Notes: a model not told the origin generated them from the sequence alone. A stretch of 64,000 bases of DNA from Streptomyces sp. NBC_00568 (GCF_026341855.1 NZ_JAPENW010000001.1:4579001-4643000), one strand, 5' to 3'. Counted from the stretch's first letter, positions 1 through 9,059 are shown. Numbers and translations: made by a program.

Positions 1-3000
1 CGACGATCAACACCCTTCGTCCCGGCAGGACATGACCGGCCCGGCCGGACTTCCAGGCCTCCAGTTTGGTGGGGGCCGGCCAGGCGTCGTCGGTGTCGTG
101 GACGGTGTAGGGCTCGCTGGACAACTGCTCCGGGATCGGCACGAGATGGTCCTCGTGCGTGGGCCCGGTCGCCGCGTGCCCGGGGCTCACCACGGGAACG
201 TACAGCGTGAAGGTGGAACCCTCGCCCGGCTTGCTCTCCGCGACGATGCGGCCGCCGAGCAGCCCGGCGATCTCCCGGCTGATGGACAGCCCGAGGCCCG
301 TACCGCCGTACTTGCGGTTGGTGGTGCCGTCGGCCTGCTGGAACGCCTCGAAGATCACCGGCAGTTTCTCCGCGGCGATGCCGATGCCGGTGTCGGAGAC
401 GGCGAAGGCGATCACGTGGTCGCCGTTCTCGCGGGTGGAGGCGTGATCGGGGTCCTTGACGCGGTCGACGCGCAGTTCGACGCTGCCGCTCGCGGTGAAC
501 TTGATCGCGTTGGAGAGCAGGTTGCGCAGGATCTGCTGGAGCCGCTGCTCGTCGGAGTACATCTCGCGCGGTACGGCCTCGCCGACGGCCACCTCGAAGG
601 AGAGCCCCCGGTCGAGGGTGAGCGGGCGGAAGGTGGCGTGGACGTAGTCGAGCAGCTTGATGAGCGGCAGCTTCTTGGGGCGTACGTCCATCCGGCCCGC
701 CTCGATCTTCGACAGGTCGAGGATGTCGTTGATGAGCTGGAGGAGGTCCGATCCCGATCGGTGGATGGTCGTCGCGAACTGGACTTCCTGGTCGGAGAGA
801 CGGCCGTCGGGGTTGTCGGAGAGCAGCCGGGCGAGGATCAGCAGGGAGTTGAGCGGGGTGCGCAACTCGTGCGACATGTTGGCCAGGAACTCCGACTTGT
901 ACTGCGAACTGGTGGCGAGGAGAGCCGCCTTCTCCTCCAGTTCGGCGTTGGACCGCTGCAGTTCCGCCTGCTGCGACTGGAGTTCGTCCGAACGGTCCTG
1001 GAGCTGGATGGCCAGGCGCTGGGACTCACCGAGCAGGGACTCCGTGCGGGAGTTGGCGATGATCGTGTTGATGGCGACGCCGATGGTGTTCACGAACTGG
1101 TCGAAGAACGCGAGGTGGACGTCGGAGAAGCGGGAGAAGGAGGCGAGTTCGATGACACCGAGGAGCTTGTCCTCGAACAGGATCGGGATGATGACGACAC
1201 TGGCGGGAGCCGCCTCCCCGAGCCCGCTGTTGATCTTGATGTAGTCCGGCGGTGCCTCCTCGACGAGGATCCGCTTCTTCTCGCGCGCCGCCTGCCGGAC
1301 CAGGCCGTGCACCGGCATGCCGCCCGTGTCGACGGTCGCGCCCTGTGCCGAGCCGTACCCGGCGATGAAGGCAAGTCCCTTGGCGGGCACCGCCGTACGC
1401 AGGGACGCCTCGTCCTCCTCCGGGTCGGCCAGGAAGAAGGCGCCGTACTGCGCGTTCACCAGCGGGGTCAGCTCGCGCAGGATCAGGTCGGCGACCTCCA
1501 TCAGGTCGCGATGGCCCTGCATCAGCGCGGCGAGGCGGGCGAGGTTCGACTCCAGCCAGTCCTTCGCGCGGGTGGTCTCGCGGAGGTTGGCCACCATCAG
1601 GTTGATGTTGTCCTTCAGCTCCGCGACCTCGCCCTGCGTCTCCACGGTGATGGAGCGGGACATGTCGCCCTGGGCCACCGCGGACGCCACCTCGGCGATC
1701 GCGCGGACCTGGGTGGTGAGGTTGGAGGCGAGTTCGTTCACGTTCGTCGTCAGGCGCTTCCAGGTGCCGTACACGCCCTCGACCCGCGCCTGGCCGCCGA
1801 GTTGGCCCTCCGAGCCCACCTCGCGGGCCACCCGGGTGACCTCGGAGGAGAACGACGACAGGGTGTCGACCATCGTGTTGATGGTCGTCTTCAGTTCGAG
1901 GATCTCGCCGCGGGCGTCCACATCGATCTTCTTCGAGAGGTCGCCCTGGGCCACCGCCGTGGCGACCTGGGCGATGTTGCGGACCTGCGAGGTCAGGTTG
2001 TCCGCCATGTAGTTCACGTTGTCGGTCAGGTCCCGCCAGACCCCGGAGACGCCGAGGACCTGGGCGCGCCCGCCGAGCCGGCCGTCGGTGCCGACCTCGC
2101 GGGCCACCCGGGTCACCTCGTCGGCGAAGGCGCGCAGCTGCTCCACCATCGTGTTGACGGTGTCCTTCAGCTCCAGGATCTCGCCCCGGGCGTCGACCGT
2201 GATCTTCTTCGACAGGTCGCCGTTGGCGACGGCCGTGGTGACCTGGGCGATGTTGCGGACCTGCGAAGTGAGGTTCAGGGCCATGAAGTTGACGTTGTCG
2301 GTGAGGTCCTTCCAGACGCCGGACACGCCCCGGACCTGCGCCTGGCCGCCGAGGTTGCCTTCCGTGCCGACCTCGCGGGCGACGCGGGTGACCTCGTCGG
2401 CGAAGGCGGAGAGCTGGTCGACCATGGTGTTGATGGTCGACTTCAGTTCGAGGATCTCGCCCTTCGCCTCGACGGTGATCTTCTTGCCGAGGTCGCCCTG
2501 GGCCACGGCGGTGGAGACGAGGGCGATGTTGCGGACCTGCGAGGTCAGGTTGTCCGCCATGAAGTTGACGTTGTCGGTGAGGTCCTTCCAGACGCCGGAC
2601 ACGCCCCGGACCTGGGCCCGGCCGCCGAGGTTGCCCTCGGTGCCGACCTCGCGGGCGACGCGGGTGACCTCGTCGGCGAAGGCGGAGAGCTGGTCGACCA
2701 TGGTGTTGATGGTCGACTTCAGTTCGAGGATCTCGCCCTTCGCGTCGACCGTGATCTTCTGGCTGAGGTCGCCGTTGGCGACGGCCGTGGTGACCTGGGC
2801 GATGTTGCGGACCTGCGAAGTCAGGTTCGAGGCCATGAAGTTGACGTTGTCGGTGAGGTCCTTCCAGACACCCGACACCCCCCGGACCTGCGCCCGGCCG
2901 CCGAGCTGGCCCTCGGTGCCGACCTCGCGGGCCACCCGGGTGACCTCGTCGGCGAACGCGGAGAGCTGGTCGACCATCGTGTTCACGGTGAGCTTCAGTT

Positions 3001-3709
3001 CGAGCAGTTCGCCGGTCGCCTCGACCGTCACCGTACGGGTCAGGTCGCCGCGCGCCACCGCCGTGGTCACCAGGGCGATGTCCCGCACCTGGGCCGTCAG
3101 CCGGGACGCCATCGTGTTGACCGCCTCGGTCACGTCCCGCCAACTCCCGGACAGGCTCGTCACCTTGGCGCGCCCGCCGAGCCGCCCCTCGGTGCCGACC
3201 TCGCGGGCCACCCGGGTGACCTCGCCGGTGAACAGGGACAGCTGGTCGACCATCTTGTTGACGGCGCGCCCCAGCCGGCGTAAGTCCCCGCGCAGTTGAC
3301 GGTTGCCGTCGTGCAGATCGACGCGCTGGGTCAGATCGCCGCCGGCCACCGCGTCGAGGACGCGGGTCGCGTTCGCCGCGGGCGCCACCAGGGCGTCCAG
3401 CAGCTGGTTCACGTCATTGACGCGGGTCGTCCACTTGCCCTGGCCCGGGCTGGCCGCCAGCCGCTCGTCGAGCCGCCCGTGCCGCACCAGTTCCCTGCGG
3501 ACCCGCTGCACCTCGGAGTTGAAGTGGGAGCTCCGGTCCATGATCTGGTTGAACAGGGCGCTCAGTTCGGCGACCAGCCCGTGCCCCGCCTCGGGCACTT
3601 TGCCGAAGTCGCCGTCCCGTGCCGCGGTCATCGCGGCGAGCAGGGGGCGCAGGTCCGATGCTCGAATCTGTCCGTCTTCGAGCACATGCATACCACTGTT
3701 CTCACTCAT
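1..3709 (-). CDS. Poly-HAMP cytoplasmic hybrid sensor histidine kinase (3' end outside window)
   Basis: Reads leftward from ATG 3709 (MSENSGMHVLEDGQ) and is still open at base 1, giving about 1236 residues. Order seen: a short N-terminal helical region, seven HAMP-like units with the signature GDL(S/T)xxI (first near 3350, last near 1670), a GAF-like region (about 1500-1100), a coiled linker, a HisKA box SHELRTPLN with the phospho-accepting His at about residue 947 (bases 869-871), an HATPase domain with DTGIGI and GGTGLGLSIS, then the start of a receiver domain (RRVLIV) at the window edge. No signal peptide or membrane segment is visible, so it should be a soluble kinase. Tandem 92-residue HAMP units of the GTEGxLGGxAxVxGVxGxWKDLTDNVN type are known from fungal group III (Nik1-like) kinases and actinobacterial relatives. 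The stimulus is unknown. The start has only a weak ribosome site; an in-frame ATG 18 bases downstream (3691) is possible. Confidence 0.93.
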   Translation of the reverse strand, partial: MSENSGMHVLEDGQIRASDLRPLLAAMTAARDGDFGKVPEAGHGLVAELSALFNQIMDRSSHFNSEVQRVRRELVRHGRLDERLAASPGQGKWTTRVNDVNQLLDALVAPAANATRVLDAVAGGDLTQRVDLHDGNRQLRGDLRRLGRAVNKMVDQLSLFTGEVTRVAREVGTEGRLGGRAKVTSLSGSWRDVTEAVNTMASRLTAQVRDIALVTTAVARGDLTRTVTVEATGELLELKLTVNTMVDQLSAFADEVTRVAREVGTEGQLGGRAQVRGVSGVWKDLTDNVNFMASNLTSQVRNIAQVTTAVANGDLSQKITVDAKGEILELKSTINTMVDQLSAFADEVTRVAREVGTEGNLGGRAQVRGVSGVWKDLTDNVNFMADNLTSQVRNIALVSTAVAQGDLGKKITVEAKGEILELKSTINTMVDQLSAFADEVTRVAREVGTEGNLGGQAQVRGVSGVWKDLTDNVNFMALNLTSQVRNIAQVTTAVANGDLSKKITVDARGEILELKDTVNTMVEQLRAFADEVTRVAREVGTDGRLGGRAQVLGVSGVWRDLTDNVNYMADNLTSQVRNIAQVATAVAQGDLSKKIDVDARGEILELKTTINTMVDTLSSFSSEVTRVAREVGSEGQLGGQARVEGVYGTWKRLTTNVNELASNLTTQVRAIAEVASAVAQGDMSRSITVETQGEVAELKDNINLMVANLRETTRAKDWLESNLARLAALMQGHRDLMEVADLILRELTPLVNAQYGAFFLADPEEDEASLRTAVPAKGLAFIAGYGSAQGATVDTGGMPVHGLVRQAAREKKRILVEEAPPDYIKINSGLGEAAPASVVIIPILFEDKLLGVIELASFSRFSDVHLAFFDQFVNTIGVAINTIIANSRTESLLGESQRLAIQLQDRSDELQSQQAELQRSNAELEEKAALLATSSQYKSEFLANMSHELRTPLNSLLILARLLSDNPDGRLSDQEVQFATTIHRSGSDLLQLINDILDLSKIEAGRMDVRPKKLPLIKLLDYVHATFRPLTLDRGLSFEVAVGEAVPREMYSDEQRLQQILRNLLSNAIKFTASGSVELRVDRVKDPDHASTRENGDHVIAFAVSDTGIGIAAEKLPVIFEAFQQADGTTNRKYGGTGLGLSISREIAGLLGGRIVAESKPGEGSTFTLYVPVVSPGHAATGPTHEDHLVPIPEQLSSEPYTVHDTDDAWPAPTKLEAWKSGRAGHVLPGRRVLIV
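1663..3340 (-). repeat. Tandem 276-bp (92-residue) HAMP repeat array inside the kinase
   Basis: The anchor CGGGTGACCTCG (one copy CGGGTCACCTCG) recurs on the + strand at 1833, 2109, 2385, 2661, 2937 and 3213, a spacing of exactly 276 bp each time. Each unit encodes a HAMP plus the linker VTRVAREVGTEG. The inner copies (about 2230-3000) are almost identical in DNA, which suggests recent unit duplication or gene conversion and makes the array liable to copy-number change and short-read collapse. Confidence 0.9.
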
Positions 3710-3812
3710 GACGGCCCACTTCGGTGACTCGGTGCTTATGGGCGCCGCCAGTCTGTCACCCTGTCCGCATCGTCCGAGGTGTATTCGTCCGAACTGCCCA
3801 GGGAGCCGCACA

Positions 3813-5957
3813 GTGGGGGCCATTCCGACGCAACGGGAGTCCATGGCGTGCGCCCCGGACGCGCCCGCGCACCACCGCGCCGGCCAGGACGCCGTCGCCC
3901 GTACGTCGTTGCCGGGCACTCCGCTCGCCCCCGGGGCCGCCCGCCGGTTCCTTTTCGACACGCTCGTGAGCTGGGCCGGACTGGCCCTGCCCGGCGCCGA
4001 GATCATCGACGACCGGCTCACCGACGACGCCGCGGTGGTGGTCAGCGAGCTCGTCACCAACGCCGTCGTGCACGCGGGCACCGATGTCGAGCTGCTGTGC
4101 CGTCTGGAGAACCCGGCCGACGGCTCGTCCGGCCCGCTGGTCGTGGAGGTCTCCGACCACCATCCCTCCCGCGCCATACGGGACGACAGCGCCGAACGCT
4201 CCTACGGAACACCGGAGTACGGGCGCGGTCTGGGTCTCGTCTCCGCGCTCTCCGAGGCCTGGGGGATCACCTACCGCCCGGGCGTCAAGACGGTGTGGGC
4301 GCGGCTGCTGACCGACGGGAGCGCCGGGGCCCCGCCCGGGGCGGACGCGTTCGCGGACGATCTGCACGGGACGGGTGGATTCGCGGAGGCGGACGACCTG
4401 CACGGCTCCGGTGGATTCGCGGACGCCGACGACCTGCCTCGGGCCGGTCGGTTCGCGGACCCCGACGGCCTCCCCGGAATGGGCGGGTTCCCCGACGCCG
4501 ACGGTCTCACGGGCGCCGCGGACGGGGCGGACCCGGGCAGGAGCGTCGGGTACGCCGAGGGGCGGGCCCCGGGGTTCCGGCCGAGGGCCGACGCCGGGTT
4601 CCACCCCGCGATATCCGCCCCCGGGGTGCCTCGGAGTACCGCGCGGGGCCACGACTGGCTCGGCCGGGGAGCCCTCTCCTTTCTCGCCGAGGCCTCCGAC
4701 CTGCTCGCCGGGCAGCTCGACGAGGACCTGGTCGCCGCGCTCGCCGGGCAGCTCCTCGTGCCACGCCTCGCCGACTGGTGCGCCGTGTGGCTGGAGGACG
4801 AGGCCACCGACCGGGCGGGCGGGCTCGGCCTCGCCCTCGGACCCCGGCTCGCCCGCGTCTGGCACGGCAGCGAGAACCTCATCGAGGGGCTGCGCCGCTC
4901 CCTGGAGAACGACCCGCCGCGGCTGCCCGACGCGGTGCGGTCCCGGGCCGTCCCGGTGCCCTGGCCCGGCGAGGCGCTGGGCGCCCGCGGCGCGACCGGT
5001 GCGGCGCTGGCGTACCGGCTGATCGCGGGCGGCCGGCCGCTGGGCACGCTCGTCATCGGGCGGGCCGGACTGCCCGCCTTCCCCGACGAGGTCACCGGGC
5101 TCGTCGAGGACCTCAGCCGCCGTATCGCCCTCGCCATCGGCGCGGCCCGCCAGTACGCGCGCCAGGCCACCATCAGCCGGGTCCTGCAGCGCGGACTGCT
5201 GCCGGGCGCGGTCGCCGAGATCCCCGGGGTGCACAGCGCCCTCGTCTACGAGCCGCTCGACAAAGGCGGGCCCAGCGGCGACTTCTACGACGTGTTCCCG
5301 GCCGGCGACGGACGCTGGTGCTTCGCCGTCGGCGACGTCCAGGGCAAGGGACCCGAGGCCGCCGTCGTGATCGGTCTGGCCCGGCCCTGGCTGCGGCTGC
5401 TGGCCCGCGAGGGCTACGACGTCGCGGACGTCCTCGACCGGCTCAACCAGCTCCTCCTGGACGACGCGACGGAAGCCGCCGACGCGGCGGCCCGCGCGCT
5501 GGTGGCCGCGGGGGGACCCGGGCTCGGCACCGACCTCGGCCCGCAGACGCGCTTCCTGTCCATGCTGTACGGCGAGCTGGTCCCCTTCGACGGCGGAGTG
5601 CGCTGCACCCTGGCCTCGGCCGGGCATCCGCTGCCGCTGCTGCTGGACCCCGCCGGCGACGTGAGGGAAGTGGCCCGGCCGCAGACCCTGCTCGGCGTCT
5701 TCGAGGACCCCGAATACACCTCCGAGTCCTTCGATCTGTACCCCGGTGACACCCTGCTGTGCGTCACCGACGGTGTGACGGAGCGGCGCGACGGCTCCCG
5801 CCAGTTCGACGACGACGACGGTCTCGCGCAGGCCCTCGCGGGCTGCGCCGGCCTGAACGCCGAGCTGATCGCCGAACGGATCCGCGGACTGGTCCACGCA
5901 TTCGGCACCCGCCCGCCGGAGGACGACATGGCCCTGCTGGTGTTACAGGCGCAGTAG
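3813..5957 (+). CDS. ATP-binding SpoIIE/RsbU-type protein phosphatase
   Basis: 714 residues. The N-terminal third is an RsbW-like HATPase (DDAAVVVSELVTNAVVHAG, then GRGLGLVSAL). A repeat-rich linker follows, then a GAF-like region ending in the helix ISRVLQRGLLPG, then a PP2C-type SpoIIE domain (GDFYDVFP, FAVGDVQGKG, LASAGHPLPLLL, GDTLLCVTDGVTERRDG, EDDMALLVL) carrying the metal-binding Asp residues. In this family the phosphatase dephosphorylates anti-anti-sigma factors and the kinase-like domain acts as an anti-sigma switch. I chose GTG 3813 because AGGGAG lies 7 bases upstream; in-frame ATG 3843 (behind GGGAG) is the alternative. Divergent from the poly-HAMP kinase, so a shared signalling role is possible but unproven. 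Confidence 0.9.
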   Translation: MGAIPTQRESMACAPDAPAHHRAGQDAVARTSLPGTPLAPGAARRFLFDTLVSWAGLALPGAEIIDDRLTDDAAVVVSELVTNAVVHAGTDVELLCRLENPADGSSGPLVVEVSDHHPSRAIRDDSAERSYGTPEYGRGLGLVSALSEAWGITYRPGVKTVWARLLTDGSAGAPPGADAFADDLHGTGGFAEADDLHGSGGFADADDLPRAGRFADPDGLPGMGGFPDADGLTGAADGADPGRSVGYAEGRAPGFRPRADAGFHPAISAPGVPRSTARGHDWLGRGALSFLAEASDLLAGQLDEDLVAALAGQLLVPRLADWCAVWLEDEATDRAGGLGLALGPRLARVWHGSENLIEGLRRSLENDPPRLPDAVRSRAVPVPWPGEALGARGATGAALAYRLIAGGRPLGTLVIGRAGLPAFPDEVTGLVEDLSRRIALAIGAARQYARQATISRVLQRGLLPGAVAEIPGVHSALVYEPLDKGGPSGDFYDVFPAGDGRWCFAVGDVQGKGPEAAVVIGLARPWLRLLAREGYDVADVLDRLNQLLLDDATEAADAAARALVAAGGPGLGTDLGPQTRFLSMLYGELVPFDGGVRCTLASAGHPLPLLLDPAGDVREVARPQTLLGVFEDPEYTSESFDLYPGDTLLCVTDGVTERRDGSRQFDDDDGLAQALAGCAGLNAELIAERIRGLVHAFGTRPPEDDMALLVLQAQ
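4356..4535 (+). repeat. Five 36-bp in-frame repeats encoding an acidic Gly-rich linker
   Basis: Tandem 12-residue units inside the SpoIIE phosphatase: DDLHGTGGFAEA, DDLHGSGGFADA, DDLPRAGRFADP, DGLPGMGGFPDA, then a degenerate unit beginning DGLTGAADGADP. They start at 4356, 4392, 4428, 4464 and 4500. The units sit between the kinase-like and GAF-like domains, so copy number would set linker length without breaking the frame. Confidence 0.85.
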
Positions 5958-6084
5958 GCGACAGCCGCACATCCGATGGCGCGACAGCCGACACCGGGGC
6001 GGGCGCCGGGGCGCATCCGGGGCGGTGCGCTGCAGGGGGTCCGGCGGCTCCGGTCGGGCACGGGACGCGCACCTCCGACGGTTC

Positions 6085-6176
6085 GGGGCGGTCGCCCAGG
6101 AGGGCCCGAGGCGGTCGTCCGGGCGGGCCCGAGGCGGTCGTCCGGGCGGGCCCGGGGCGGTCGTCCGGGCGGGCCC
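6085..6176. repeat. Four tandem 23-bp repeats upstream of hemW
   Basis: Units start at 6085, 6108, 6131 and 6154; consensus is GRGGCGGTCGTCCGGGCGGG followed by CCC. The two central copies are identical and the outer copies differ slightly. The array fills much of the 278-bp gap between the phosphatase stop and hemW. No gene or clear promoter is visible in the gap. Confidence 0.85.
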
Positions 6177-6235
6177 GAGACGGCCCCGAGGCGGGACGGG
6201 AACGCGTACCCCGCCCGTACTGGACAATGGAACGC

Positions 6236-7501
6236 ATGCCTTCCGCACTTCCCGACGGTGAGCCCGTCCCCGACGACGGGGCGCTGCCCGCGCACGCCCT
6301 GGCCGCTGGGGGTCCCTCCCAGGCCTTTAAGGCACTGGGGGAGGCCGAGCGGCCCCTCGGGTTCTACCTCCACGTGCCGTACTGCGCGACCCGCTGCGGC
6401 TACTGCGACTTCAACACCTACACGGCGACCGAGCTGCGGGGCACCGGCGGCGTGCTCGCCTCCCGCGACAACTACGCGGACACCCTGATCGACGAGGTCC
6501 GCCTCGCCCGCAAGGTGCTCGGCGACGACCCGCGCCCCGTCCGCACGGTCTTCGTCGGAGGGGGTACGCCCACACTGCTGGCCGCCGACGATCTCGTACG
6601 GATGCTGGGGGCGATCCGGGACGAGTTCGGGCTCGCGGACGACGCGGAGATCACGACGGAGGCGAACCCGGAGTCGGTCGACCCGGAGTACCTCGCGACC
6701 CTGCGCGCCGGCGGTTTCAACCGTGTCTCCTTCGGCATGCAGAGTGCCCGGCAGCACGTCCTGAAGGTGCTCGACCGCACGCACACCCCCGGCCGCCCGG
6801 AGGCCTGCGTCGCCGAGGCCCGTGCGGCCGGCTTCGCGCATGTGAACCTTGATCTGATCTACGGCACGCCGGGGGAGTCGGACGACGACTGGCGGGCATC
6901 GCTCGAAGCGGCCCTCGGCGCCGGTCCCGACCACATCTCCGCCTACGCCCTCATCGTCGAGGAGGGCACGCAGCTCGCGCGCCGCATCCGCCGCGGCGAG
7001 GTCCCGATGACCGACGACGACGTGCACGCGGACCGCTATCTCATCGCGGACGAGGTGATGTCGGCGGCGGGCTTCGACTGGTACGAGGTGTCGAACTGGG
7101 CCACCTCCGAGGCCGGCCGCTGTCTGCACAACGAGCTGTACTGGCGCGGCGCCGACTGGTGGGGCGCGGGCCCCGGAGCGCACAGCCACGTCGGCGGCGT
7201 TCGCTGGTGGAACGTGAAGCATCCCGGGGCGTACGCGTCCGCACTGGCCGCGGGCCGCTCGCCGGGCGCCGGGCGTGAACTGCTTTCCGACGAGGACCGC
7301 CGGGTCGAGCGCATCCTTCTCGAACTGCGGCTGCGGGAGGGCTGCCCGCTCTCCCTGCTCCGCCCCGACGGGCTCGCGGCCTCCCGCCGCGCGCTGTCCG
7401 ACGGGCTCCTCGAAGCCGGTCCGTACGACGCCGGCCGCGCCGTCCTCACCCTGCGCGGGCGACTGCTCGCGGACGCCGTGGTCCGGGATCTGGTGGACTG
7501 A
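6236..7501 (+). CDS. hemW: Radical SAM protein HemW (heme chaperone, HemN-like)
   Basis: 421 residues. A radical-SAM cluster motif CATRCGYCDFN (CxxxCxxC with the aromatic-Asp-Phe signature of the HemW/HemN group) follows LGFYLHVPY, and VFVGGGTPTLL supplies the SAM-binding GGGTP. HemW proteins bind heme and are thought to insert it into target proteins; they often get labelled coproporphyrinogen III oxidase, but they lack the extra N-terminal cysteine of true HemN. The start ATG 6236 (MPSALPDGEPV) gives the common actinobacterial N-terminus; ATG 6227 is also in frame. A short palindromic insertion interrupts the N-terminal tail (see next entry). It lies upstream of hrcA-dnaJ, a usual bacterial neighbourhood. 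Confidence 0.92.
   Translation: MPSALPDGEPVPDDGALPAHALAAGGPSQAFKALGEAERPLGFYLHVPYCATRCGYCDFNTYTATELRGTGGVLASRDNYADTLIDEVRLARKVLGDDPRPVRTVFVGGGTPTLLAADDLVRMLGAIRDEFGLADDAEITTEANPESVDPEYLATLRAGGFNRVSFGMQSARQHVLKVLDRTHTPGRPEACVAEARAAGFAHVNLDLIYGTPGESDDDWRASLEAALGAGPDHISAYALIVEEGTQLARRIRRGEVPMTDDDVHADRYLIADEVMSAAGFDWYEVSNWATSEAGRCLHNELYWRGADWWGAGPGAHSHVGGVRWWNVKHPGAYASALAAGRSPGAGRELLSDEDRRVERILLELRLREGCPLSLLRPDGLAASRRALSDGLLEAGPYDAGRAVLTLRGRLLADAVVRDLVD
6307..6345. repeat. REP-like palindrome inserted in frame in hemW
   Basis: A run TGGGGGTCCCTCCCAGGCCT followed by TTAAGGCACTGGGGGAGG can fold as CTCCCAG-GCCT / AGGC-ACTGGGGGAG. It encodes GGPSQAFKALGEAE between the variable tail and the conserved RPLGFYLHVPY. 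Its GGGGGTCCC...GGGGGAG ends resemble small dispersed palindromes common in Streptomyces intergenic regions; that comparison is from memory. Confidence 0.6.
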
Positions 7502-7528
7502 ACTCCTGGTCACGTACAGTCCGCGGTC

Positions 7529-8224
7529 ATGATCGCTGGTAAGTGGCCGGCCGAGGACGCGACCGTCCTGCGGTACGGACTGCGCAGGCTCCTGTTCGGA
7601 CTGCCGGTCGGGACGGCGAACCTCGGGGTCGGCGGGATGGGGTGCTGGATCGCCGCGGACAGCGGCGGTATCGGCTTTGCGTGGATCCTGGCCGGCCCCC
7701 TGATGGCGGTGGGCCTCGGCGGGGTGTTCCTGCTCGTCTCCCGCTGGCGGGCCCGGCACTGGATCACCGCCTTCGACGCGAACGGCTTCTGGTGGATACG
7801 CGGCAAGGAGGTCGCGCTGATCCGCTGGGACTCTCTCGCGGGGGTGGGCGTCTACTGGGCGAGAAGCTACAAAGACTTCATCCGCACGGTCGAGCTGTGC
7901 CCGCGGGACGAGATCGACGGCGACGACCCGCTGCTGTGGAAGTTCGTCCGCGACACGGACCCGCTCCGGCCGGATCTGCCCCGGCTCCGGTACCGCGTCG
8001 ACGTCGGCGAATCCCACAAGGCGTACGTGAAGGCGCTTCTGCGGTGGGCACCCGAGCTGTGGTTCGGCTACAAGAAGCAGCCGGTTTCGTACCGGGGGCA
8101 GCCGGACGAGACGGGCCACCGGGAGCGGACTCGCGAGGCCGACGGACGCGTCGGTGCCTCCGGGCCCGACGGCTCGGGCGGCCCCGATGACGTCGGCAGC
8201 CTCCGCGTCACTCCGGTGCCGTGA
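7529..8224 (+). CDS. Hypothetical membrane protein (two transmembrane segments)
   Basis: 231 residues. Two hydrophobic helices lie at about residues 22-44 and 48-70, followed by a soluble region (RHWITAFDANGFWWIRGKEVALIRWDSLAGVGVYW) whose short alternating strands resemble the PH-like region of small YcxB/DUF-type membrane proteins. The C-terminal 40 residues are low complexity (Gly/Asp/Arg). Function unknown. It starts at ATG 7529 with a weak ribosome site and overlaps the convergent downstream gene by 17 bp at its 3' end. Confidence 0.75.
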   Translation: MIAGKWPAEDATVLRYGLRRLLFGLPVGTANLGVGGMGCWIAADSGGIGFAWILAGPLMAVGLGGVFLLVSRWRARHWITAFDANGFWWIRGKEVALIRWDSLAGVGVYWARSYKDFIRTVELCPRDEIDGDDPLLWKFVRDTDPLRPDLPRLRYRVDVGESHKAYVKALLRWAPELWFGYKKQPVSYRGQPDETGHRERTREADGRVGASGPDGSGGPDDVGSLRVTPVP

Positions 8225-9014
8225 CGAAGTCGATCAGTTCCTCCACCCGGCCCAGGAGTTCCGGCTCCAGGTCCTTGTAGGAGCGCACCCGGGACAGGAT
8301 GTGCTGCCAGGCCGCGCCGGTGTTCTCCGGCCAGCCCAGGGCCCGGCACACGCCCGTCTTCCAGTCCTGGCCGCGCGGTACCCGGGGCCAGCCCGGGATG
8401 CCCACGGAGGACGGCTTCACGGCCTCCCAGACGTCGATGTACGGGTGGCCCAGCACCAGGGCGTGGTCGCTCGTGACCGCCTCGGCGATCCGGGACTCCT
8501 TCGAACCGGGGACCAGGTGGTCGACGAGGACGCCGAGCCGGGCGTCCGGGCCCGGGCCGAACTCGTCGACGATCGCGGGAAGGTCGTCGACGCCCTCCAG
8601 GTACTCCACGACGACGCCCTCGATGCGCAGGTCGTCGCCCCACACCCGCTCGACCAGTTCGGCGTCGTGGCGGCCCTCGACGTAGATGCGTCCGGCCCGC
8701 GCGACCCGGGCGCGGGCACCGGGCACCGCCACCGAGCCGGACGCCGTACGGCTGGGACGCACGGGCCCCCCGGCCGTCGGGCGCACCAGCGTCACCACCC
8801 TGCCCTCCAGGAGGAAGCCGCGCGGCTCTAGCGGGAACACCCGGTGCTTGCCGAAGCGGTCCTCCAGGGTCACCGTGCCCGCCTCGCAGCGGATCACCGC
8901 ACCGCAGAAGCCGGTGCCGGGCTCCTCGACCACCAGACCCGGGTCCGCCGGGACCTCGGGCACGGGCTTGGGCTTCTTCCACGGCGGAGTGAGGTCCGGA
9001 GAGTACTGGCGCAT
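8208..9014 (-). CDS. DUF3097 family protein
   Basis: 268 residues beginning MRQYSPDLTPPWKKPKPVPEVP. The compact N-terminal part (GLVVEEPGTGFCGAVIRC...TLEDRFGKHRVFPLEPRGFLLEGR) and the later GRIYVEGRHDAELVERVWGDDLR, which resembles a Toprim-like acidic core, match what I know of the actinobacterial DUF3097 family. The biochemical role is unknown. The gene is convergent with the upstream membrane-protein gene and runs codirectionally behind the MBL-fold hydrolase. Confidence 0.75.
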   Translation of the reverse strand: MRQYSPDLTPPWKKPKPVPEVPADPGLVVEEPGTGFCGAVIRCEAGTVTLEDRFGKHRVFPLEPRGFLLEGRVVTLVRPTAGGPVRPSRTASGSVAVPGARARVARAGRIYVEGRHDAELVERVWGDDLRIEGVVVEYLEGVDDLPAIVDEFGPGPDARLGVLVDHLVPGSKESRIAEAVTSDHALVLGHPYIDVWEAVKPSSVGIPGWPRVPRGQDWKTGVCRALGWPENTGAAWQHILSRVRSYKDLEPELLGRVEELIDFVTAPE

Positions 9015-9059
9015 TCGGATGACGATAGGAGAAGCGGCGGGCGGGCGGTGTGCTGATCC

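Noticed and set aside
32..3283. A 1083-codon open frame on the + strand across the poly-HAMP kinase
   Set aside because: It is antisense to the kinase; repeats copy the HAMP periodicity, and no domain is recognisable.
1663..3340. CRISPR array, because of the regular repeats in the kinase
   Set aside because: Units are 276-bp coding repeats with no short repeat and unique spacer pattern.
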